A DNA stretch of 9,991 nucleotides from an uncultured Mucispirillum sp. (GTDB lineage: Bacteria; Chrysiogenota; Deferribacteres; Deferribacterales; Mucispirillaceae), in the NCBI GenBank assembly GCA_910586745.1, contig CAJUJZ010000085.1, positions 1 through 9,991 on the forward strand. Direction: 5' to 3'. The notes under the pieces were generated by a model. It worked only from the letters and a program-made list of their open reading frames with translations. It searched no databases and had not been told where the DNA came from. Made by a program: the position numbers and the translations under genes. Positions 4,711 through 9,991 of this stretch are shown piece by piece (within the stretch, counting starts at the first letter, position 1; the number at the start of each line of letters is the position of its first letter).

Positions 4711-7344
4711 ATGAAAAAGGTGACTGGAAGCCAGATAAGAGCTGCATTTTTAAAATATTTTGCTGATAACGGTCATACTGTAGTTTCATCATCAAGCCTT
4801 GTGCCTCATGATGACCCTACACTGCTTTTTGCAAATGCAGGTATGAACCAGTTTAAAGATATTTTTCTTGGCAAAGAAATAAGAAGCTATAAAAGAGCTG
4901 CATCATGCCAGAAAGTAGTGCGTGCAGGGGGTAAACATAACGACTTAGAAAATGTAGGCAGAACAGCACGGCATCATACATTTTTTGAAATGCTTGGCAA
5001 CTTTTCTTTTGGTGATTATTTTAAAAGAAATGCAATTAATTTTGCATGGACATTTTTAACAAAAGAGCTAGAACTGCCTGTAGAAAAATTATTTGTAACA
5101 GTATATCAGGATGATGATGAAGCATTTAATTTATGGCAGGAAGTTGCAGGAATTTCACCTGATAAAATATACAGAAAAGGTGCAAAAGATAATTTCTGGC
5201 AAATGGGAGATACAGGTCCGTGCGGTCCTTGTTCTGAAATATTTATTGACCAGGGCGAAGGTGTTGGCTGCGGCAGACAAGACTGTAACCCAGACTGCGA
5301 TTGTGACAGACATTTAGAGCTTTGGAATTTAGTATTTATGCAGTTTAACAGAGATGAAGAAGGAAATCTTTCTCCACTTCCAAAACCATCTATAGATACT
5401 GGTATGGGGTTAGAAAGAATTGCTGCTATTATGCAGAGTAAGCAAAGCAACTATGAAACTGACTTAATCAGACCTATTATAGACTATACTGCACGCCTTG
5501 CTGGAGTAGAATATGGCAAAGACGAACAGACAGATATATCTTTAAGAGTTATTGCAGACCATTCAAGAAGTACAACATTCTTAATTGGTGATGGTGTTCT
5601 TCCATCTAATGAAAAAAGAGGCTATACCCTTAGAAAAATTATGAGAAGGGCAATGCGTTATGGTAGAATGCTTGGTATAGAACATGAATTTTTCTATGAT
5701 GTATGCGGTTTTGTAGTTGATTTTATGAAAGACCATTATGTGGAACTAACAGATAAAAAATCATTTATTACAAAAACTGTTGAAACAGAAGAAAAAGGCT
5801 TTAGCAAAACTCTTGCAACAGGTATGAAGATTATTGAAGAAGAACTGCTTGAAAAATATAAATCCACAAAACTTATTGATGGAAAAGATATTTTTAAACT
5901 TTATGATACTTATGGATTTCCTGTAGATTTACTTGAAGATATTGCAGCAGATGCAGGATATTCTCTTGATATGGAAGTCTTTGATAAAATGATGGAGCAG
6001 CAGCAGGCACGAGCAAAGGCATCATCACTTGGTATTGCTGCATGCGGCACTTCTGATGTCTTAAAAGAATTAAGCGGTCAGATTGTTACAGAATTTGGCG
6101 GCTATGCTGGGCTTGTTGCAAGCGGTAAAATTCTTGCTATGGTATCTAACGATAAAAGAGTTTATGAAGTGCAAGCTGGGGATAATGTGGATATTATTCT
6201 GGATGTTACAACAAGTTATGCTGAAGGCGGTGGTCAGGCAGGAGATGAAGGTATTATTACTGGCTCAGATAACAGCCTTTTTAAAATAGAAAATACTTTA
6301 AAATTAAATGATATGATTATCCACAGGGGTAAAGTATTGAAAGGCTTTTTTAAAGAGCAGGATACAGTAAAAGTTGAAGTTGATGAAACTATAAGACAGT
6401 ATACAGAATATAACCACACTGCAACCCACCTTTTACATAAAGCTTTGCAAAAAATCATTGGAGACCATGCAAGGCAGGCAGGCTCTCTTGTTAATGATGA
6501 AAGACTGCGTTTTGACTTTACTCACTCTCAAGCTTTAACAAGCCAGCAGATAGATGCAATTGAAAAGGAAGTAAACAGAGCCATTATTGCAAACTATCCT
6601 GTACATAAAAGAATAGAAGCACTTGAAGAAGCTATGCAGGAAGGGGCAACTGCATTATTTGGAGAAAAATATGGAGAAGAAGTGCGTGTTGTTCAGATTG
6701 CAAACTATTCAAAAGAACTTTGCGGCGGCTGTCATGTAGATAGAACTGGTGTTATTGGACTTTTTAAAATTCTTTCAGAATCAAGTGTTGCACAAGGGGT
6801 GAGAAGAATAGAAGCTGTTACAAGCCATAAAGCTTTTAAATATCTTTCAGATATGGATAAAAGTATGAAACAGGTGCTAAATGTATTAAAATGTCAGCCT
6901 GCAGAAGCAGCAGAAAGAATTTGTGATATTCTTAAAAACCATAAAGCACTTGAAAAGAAAGTAAAAGCAGCGGGAGAGCGTATTGTTCCAAAAATTGCAG
7001 ATACTATTTTTGAAAATGTAAAAGAAATTAAAGGTATTAAAGTAGCAAGAATATTATTTGAAAAATCAAACATCCCTTTAATGAGAGATGTTATAGATAC
7101 AGGCAGAGATAAATTAGGAAGCTGTATTATTGTTATTGGTGCAGAGACTGATGAAAATAAGGCTGCAATTATATGCGGTGTGTCAAAAGATTTAACAGAT
7201 AAATATAATGCTGGAGCAATAATTAAAGAAATTGCAGCAGTTGCAGGCGGCTCAGGCGGTGGTAAGGCTGATATGGCTCAGGCTGGAACAAAACATATTG
7301 ATAAACTTCCAGAAGCTTTGGATAAAATATACGATTTGATATAG
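4711..7344 (+). CDS. alaS: Alanyl-tRNA synthetase
   Basis: The enzyme attaches alanine to tRNA-Ala and clears mischarged Ser- or Gly-tRNA-Ala, in the cytosol. The protein is 877 residues, the normal bacterial size (E. coli 876). The class II catalytic core covers about residues 1-240. It contains motif 1 (ANAGMNQFKDIFLG), motif 2 starting R71-AGGKHNDLENVGRTARHHTF, and motif 3 (D229-TGMGLER). A Cys-rich insertion, GCGRQDCNPDCDCDRH (186-201), is of a type I recall in other bacterial AlaRSs. The editing domain has its zinc ligands: H569-TATH573 and C671-GGCH675. The C-Ala/DHHA1-like domain ends with GGSGGGKADMAQAG (846-859), the conserved Gly-rich motif. An in-frame ATG at 4690 is less likely as start. 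The 93-bp gap to cheX has only a weak A/T stem, so read-through into cheX is possible. Confidence 0.98.
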   Translation: MKKVTGSQIRAAFLKYFADNGHTVVSSSSLVPHDDPTLLFANAGMNQFKDIFLGKEIRSYKRAASCQKVVRAGGKHNDLENVGRTARHHTFFEMLGNFSFGDYFKRNAINFAWTFLTKELELPVEKLFVTVYQDDDEAFNLWQEVAGISPDKIYRKGAKDNFWQMGDTGPCGPCSEIFIDQGEGVGCGRQDCNPDCDCDRHLELWNLVFMQFNRDEEGNLSPLPKPSIDTGMGLERIAAIMQSKQSNYETDLIRPIIDYTARLAGVEYGKDEQTDISLRVIADHSRSTTFLIGDGVLPSNEKRGYTLRKIMRRAMRYGRMLGIEHEFFYDVCGFVVDFMKDHYVELTDKKSFITKTVETEEKGFSKTLATGMKIIEEELLEKYKSTKLIDGKDIFKLYDTYGFPVDLLEDIAADAGYSLDMEVFDKMMEQQQARAKASSLGIAACGTSDVLKELSGQIVTEFGGYAGLVASGKILAMVSNDKRVYEVQAGDNVDIILDVTTSYAEGGGQAGDEGIITGSDNSLFKIENTLKLNDMIIHRGKVLKGFFKEQDTVKVEVDETIRQYTEYNHTATHLLHKALQKIIGDHARQAGSLVNDERLRFDFTHSQALTSQQIDAIEKEVNRAIIANYPVHKRIEALEEAMQEGATALFGEKYGEEVRVVQIANYSKELCGGCHVDRTGVIGLFKILSESSVAQGVRRIEAVTSHKAFKYLSDMDKSMKQVLNVLKCQPAEAAERICDILKNHKALEKKVKAAGERIVPKIADTIFENVKEIKGIKVARILFEKSNIPLMRDVIDTGRDKLGSCIIVIGAETDENKAAIICGVSKDLTDKYNAGAIIKEIAAVAGGSGGGKADMAQAGTKHIDKLPEALDKIYDLI

Positions 7345-7429
7345 TCTAAAAAAAATAAAAAATTATATGTTTTTTTGTAGACATATTAAATGTAATATTA
7401 TATATTGATTTATAAATGCAAAGATTATT

Positions 7430-7434
7430 AGGAG
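7430..7434 (+). promoter_or_regulatory. Ribosome binding site deciding the cheX start
   Basis: AGGAG is spaced 6 bp from the ATG at 7441 but only 3 bp from an in-frame GTG at 7438. This favours the ATG. Confidence 0.75.
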
Positions 7435-7440
7435 ATTGTG

Positions 7441-7917
7441 ATGAAAGCTGAAATGATTAACCCTTTCATTACCGCAACATTGAATGTTCTTTCTACAATG
7501 GCGGGTATTGAAGCCAAAAAAGGCGAAGTATATATTAAACAAGATGATAGAATGGCATACGATATTTCTGGAGTTATCGGCATCGCTGGTAAAATGTCAG
7601 GGTTCGTTGTAGTTAGCTTTCCAGAAAAGCTGGCTTTAGACATTGTATCTGGTTTTCTTGGCGAACCAAAGAAAAATATGAGCAAAGATGTAGTAGATGC
7701 AATTGGCGAGTTCGTTAATATGATTGCTGGCGGCTCTAAAAGAGTATTTGCTGAGCAGGGTTATAAATATAACATTGGTATTCCTAATGTTATCACTGGT
7801 AAAAACCACACTATTAACAGACCAAGCAATGTTGTATGCATCGGTGTTAAATTTAAAGTTGGTGACCAGGAATTCGTTATTGAAGTTGCATTAAAGCCTC
7901 GTCCTGATGCAGACTAA
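7441..7917 (+). CDS. cheX: CheX/CheC-family chemotaxis phosphatase
   Basis: At 158 residues this is a complete CheX-type protein. The family dephosphorylates the response regulator CheY-P and resets the flagellar motor signal. The active-site helix D86-AIG-E90-FV-N93-MIAGGSKR carries the paired Glu and Asn (ExxN) that orient the attacking water in CheC, CheX and FliY. The conserved Pro follows at P115 (IGIPNVITG), near the spacing of the published D-x3-E-x2-N-x22-P pattern. Only one such helix is present, as in CheX; CheC has two. The N-terminus (MINPFITATLNVLSTMAGIE) and a central Gly-rich strand (ISGVIGIAGKMSGFVVVSF) also fit CheX. No other chemotaxis gene is in the window. The start at 7441 is fixed by AGGAG at 7430. 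A strong terminator lies 44 bp after the stop. Its CheY partner is elsewhere. Confidence 0.88.
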   Translation: MKAEMINPFITATLNVLSTMAGIEAKKGEVYIKQDDRMAYDISGVIGIAGKMSGFVVVSFPEKLALDIVSGFLGEPKKNMSKDVVDAIGEFVNMIAGGSKRVFAEQGYKYNIGIPNVITGKNHTINRPSNVVCIGVKFKVGDQEFVIEVALKPRPDAD

Positions 7918-7961
7918 TGCTATAAAAGAGTGATTTAATGAAATATTTTAATAATACATTT

Positions 7962-7990
7962 AGAGCGGTGATAATAACCGCTCTTTTTTT
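7962..7990 (+). terminator. Intrinsic terminator downstream of cheX
   Basis: AGAGCGGT (7962-7969) pairs perfectly with ACCGCTCT (7977-7984) around the loop GATAATA, followed by a run of seven T (7984-7990). It begins 44 bp past the cheX stop, the expected place for its terminator. It also lies inside the N-terminal part of the longest M16 reading frame (from 7938), which argues against that start or implies attenuation. Confidence 0.8.
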
Positions 7991-8005
7991 AATATTTATT
8001 TTTTC

Positions 8006-8010
8006 GGAGA
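8006..8010 (+). promoter_or_regulatory. Ribosome binding site deciding the M16 peptidase start
   Basis: GGAGA lies 5 bp before the ATG at 8016. The alternative ATG at 7938 has only AAGAG upstream. Confidence 0.6.
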
Positions 8011-8015
8011 ATGTA

Positions 8016-9248
8016 ATGAGTGCACCTATTGAAACAAAACTTGATAATGGAGTGACTGTATTATATGAAAAGGTGCCTGGTGTTAAAGTCGTATCTGTTC
8101 AATGCTGGATAAAAACCGGCTCTGTTAATGAAAATGACAAGCTTTCGGGTATATCTCACTTTTTAGAGCATATGCTTTTTAACGGTACTAAAAAATTTAA
8201 ACCTGGTGAAATAGATGAATATCTTGATGCAAAAGGTGGTTATAATAACGCTTTTACTAGCCTTGATGTTACTAACTACTATGTAACAATACCTACAGAT
8301 GAAGCAGAAGCTGCCTATGAAGTAGTAAGTGATATGGTATTTAATGCACTGCTTTTACAGTCAGAGATAGACAGAGAAAAACCAGTTGTTTTGCAGGAAA
8401 TCAATAGAAAATATGATGACCCTTCTTATAAAATGTGGCAGGATTTACAGGCTGCATTATTTGAAGGAACACCTTATGCAAGGCAGGTAATAGGTTCATC
8501 TGAAACTGTAAGTGCTTTCACAAGGCAGGAAATAGTTGATTATTATAACAGATTTTATCATCCACATAATATGACAGTAGTTATTGTTGGTGATATTGAA
8601 GAAAAACAGGCTCTTGATTTAGCTGCAAAATACTTTAATCAGACAAGAGATGTTCCTGCTGGCAAGCTTTATAAGGGAGAAAATCAGGTTACATTTACAA
8701 AATCAATTGATAAAAACTTTAAAGCAGATGTAAATGTAGATTATGCAGTATTTTCTTTCCCCACAGGAGCTCAAGATATAAATACAGTATATGCAGAAGA
8801 AGTTTTTGCAGAAGTGCTTTCAGGTGGTGAATATTCTCTTTTAAATGAGATTATAAAAAATAAAAATAATACAGCAATTTATGTTACAGACATAGGGCTT
8901 TTTAACCACTATAATGGTCTTTTTGGTGCAATGGCTGTTGTGCCTCGCGGCAATGGTGAAAAATTTAGAAATGAAGCTATGGAGATTATAAATAATATTG
9001 CTTCTGGTAATATAGAAGAAAGCCGTATAGAAAAAGCAAAAAACAGGCTGAAAAGTAAAAATATTTTTGAAGAAGAAAATGTTTCTTCTCTTGCTCAAAA
9101 TATAGGTTATGCTTATGTGCTTGATTTTAAAGATTATCATTTAAATTATGAAAATGGTATAGATAAAGTAACAAAAGATGATATTGTTGCTGCTGCTAAT
9201 AAAATGACAAGCGGGCCAATGTATTTTGGCATTACATCAAATGAATAA
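8016..9248 (+). CDS. M16-family zinc metallopeptidase (YmxG/processing-peptidase type)
   Basis: The protein starts MSAPIETKLDNGVTVLYEKV and is 410 residues from this ATG, close to B. subtilis YmxG. The inverted zinc motif HxxEH is H48-FLE-H52, in the context GISHFLEHMLFNGTKKF. The third ligand is probably E128 in EKPVVLQEI, at the family's usual distance. The second M16 half follows, with TRQEIVDYYNRFYHPHNMTV and VIVGD. The family degrades peptides or processes leader sequences in a clam-shell chamber. An in-frame ATG at 7938 would give 436 residues with a signal-peptide-like leader (MKYFNNTFR, then AVIITALFLIFIF), meaning export. I prefer 8016 because a perfect terminator lies within that leader, GGAGA precedes 8016, and the leader would cleave before Pro with Met at -3. 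Start certainty is moderate; family certainty is high. Confidence 0.9.
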   Translation: MSAPIETKLDNGVTVLYEKVPGVKVVSVQCWIKTGSVNENDKLSGISHFLEHMLFNGTKKFKPGEIDEYLDAKGGYNNAFTSLDVTNYYVTIPTDEAEAAYEVVSDMVFNALLLQSEIDREKPVVLQEINRKYDDPSYKMWQDLQAALFEGTPYARQVIGSSETVSAFTRQEIVDYYNRFYHPHNMTVVIVGDIEEKQALDLAAKYFNQTRDVPAGKLYKGENQVTFTKSIDKNFKADVNVDYAVFSFPTGAQDINTVYAEEVFAEVLSGGEYSLLNEIIKNKNNTAIYVTDIGLFNHYNGLFGAMAVVPRGNGEKFRNEAMEIINNIASGNIEESRIEKAKNRLKSKNIFEEENVSSLAQNIGYAYVLDFKDYHLNYENGIDKVTKDDIVAAANKMTSGPMYFGITSNE

Positions 9249-9273
9249 AATTTAATTTGATATAACTATATTT

Positions 9274-9336
9274 AAGGCGGTAATTATAAAGTAAACTTAA
9301 AATTTCAGGTTTGTCTTAGTAATACTGCCTTTTTTT
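9274..9336 (+). terminator. Structured intrinsic terminator after the M16 gene
   Basis: AAGGCGGTA (9274-9282) pairs with TACTGCCTT (9323-9331) as 9 bp including one G-U, followed by T to 9336. The 40-nt loop contains a second stem, AAACTT (9293-9298) with AGGTTT (9307-9312). The large loop is unusual for a simple terminator. It ends 20 bp before the start codon of the restriction gene. Confidence 0.65.
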
Positions 9337-9356
9337 ATAAAATAAGATGAGGTATT

Positions 9357-9991
9357 ATGAAAAGCATTGAAGAATATATTGAAGATTGGGCAAAAAAACA
9401 ATTAGTAGATGTGACATATTATATAAAAACGGACAACATTAATTATGAAATTGAGAATGCTTTAAATTTATACCCTTCAAAAAGTGGAGGTAAAGGGTAT
9501 AATATACCAGATATTAAGTTATTGTTAGAAACAAAAGAAAAAAAATATATTCCAGTTATGATTGAAGTAAAAGGCAAAAAAGGTGATTTTATAAAAGTAA
9601 ATAAATCTGGTGATATTGATAATTATAATAAAGATAATTCTCTTAATTTTAAAAATATAGAAAAATATGCTGTTAATGGTGCTATTCATTATGCAAGAGC
9701 TATCACTGATAATTCTACATATAAAAATGTAGTAGCAGTAGGGATAAATGGTTATGACAACAATGCAGGCATGATTGTTTATGAAGTAGGAGTATATTAT
9801 ATTTCTGAAAAAAATTTTTTTATACCAATTCATATTGGTGATTATGATGATTTATCGTTTTTATCTTTTGAAAATCAAGCTGATTTTATAAAAAAACTTG
9901 AACTTGCTATACTAACAAATGAAGAAATAGAAAAAGAAACAAGAAAATTAGAAGATAAAATTGAAACAAGTTTAAAAAGCTTAAATCAATT
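9357..9991 (+). CDS. N-terminal nuclease domain of a putative type IIG restriction-modification enzyme (partial)
   Basis: The frame runs open from the ATG at 9357 to the right window edge (211 residues seen). GAGG lies 4 bp upstream of the start. The N-terminus (MKSIEEYIEDWAKKQL) is followed by a PD-(D/E)xK nuclease core: P51-D52 in GYNIPDIKLLLE, then E70-V-K72 in YIPVMIEVKGKKG. Residues 104-114, YAVNGAIHYAR, and a following strand, NVVAVGINGYDNN, match what I know of the N-terminal region of single-chain enzymes that fuse a nuclease to an N6-adenine methyltransferase and a target-recognition domain. These cut unmethylated foreign DNA and methylate their own. The last 30 residues form a charged helix (EEIEKETRKLEDKIETSL), probably the linker to the methyltransferase. 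The methyltransferase motifs (such as NPPF/Y) must lie beyond the edge. A nuclease-only protein is the alternative. Confidence 0.78.
   Translation, partial: MKSIEEYIEDWAKKQLVDVTYYIKTDNINYEIENALNLYPSKSGGKGYNIPDIKLLLETKEKKYIPVMIEVKGKKGDFIKVNKSGDIDNYNKDNSLNFKNIEKYAVNGAIHYARAITDNSTYKNVVAVGINGYDNNAGMIVYEVGVYYISEKNFFIPIHIGDYDDLSFLSFENQADFIKKLELAILTNEEIEKETRKLEDKIETSLKSLNQ

Noticed and set aside
5106..5450. Minus-strand 114-codon frame inside alaS
   Set aside because: It lies entirely within the conserved catalytic core of alaS and has no independent signals.
7346..7380. Possible terminator after alaS (TCTAAAAAAA pairing with TTTTTTGTAGA)
   Set aside because: The stem is almost only A-T with a bulge and a long loop, and is not followed by a clear T run. 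Chance pairing in AT-rich DNA is more likely.
1..9991. CRISPR arrays, tRNA or rRNA genes, transposases
   Set aside because: No regularly spaced repeats, no tRNA-like cloverleaf with a conserved TTCGA arm, no rRNA signature and no DDE or HUH transposase reading frame were seen.

Overview
The window is strongly AT-rich bacterial chromosome with tight gene packing, Gram-negative-looking signal peptides and good Shine-Dalgarno sites. PckA, AlaRS, a CheX-type phosphatase and an M16 peptidase together, with this base composition, would suit an anaerobic, host-associated, chemotactic bacterium. A Deferribacterota member such as Mucispirillum is my tentative guess; no rRNA or other marker here settles it.

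Positions 1-1760 (minus strand) hold four genes read leftwards: a stand-alone HNH nuclease, then three small uncharacterised genes that look like an operon. Two of these encode exported proteins and one a cytoplasmic, helix-rich protein. The cytoplasmic protein and one exported protein share a short helical motif that occurs three times. Divergent from this block is pckA (1912-3516), which has its own sigma70-type promoter and ends at a perfect 10-bp hairpin terminator. That terminator is shared with a convergent XRE regulator (3718-3951, minus). The regulator's C-terminal two-helix membrane domain is still readable, but in the -1 frame (3569-3724), so the gene is either frameshifted or decoded by slippage. 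A 27-bp palindrome over the regulator's -10 box is a likely self-operator.

The roughly 760 bp between the regulator and alaS has no convincing gene. It holds a more GC-rich, decayed dispersed-repeat block (about 4243-4481) and a 90-bp inverted-repeat element (4489-4578).

Positions 4711-9248 (plus strand) carry alaS, a CheX/CheC-family phosphatase and an M16 zinc peptidase. An intrinsic terminator lies just after cheX, inside what would be the N-terminus of the longest M16 reading frame, so the downstream M16 start at 8016 is preferred. A second hairpin terminator follows the peptidase. The window then ends inside a gene starting at 9357 whose PD-(D/E)xK nuclease domain resembles the N-terminus of single-chain type IIG restriction-modification enzymes.

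The housekeeping genes (pckA for gluconeogenic or fermentative C4/C3 flux, alaS for translation, cheX for motility, the M16 gene for proteolysis) share no pathway. The accessory material is the left-hand module, the frameshifted regulator, the repeat block and the restriction gene at the right edge.
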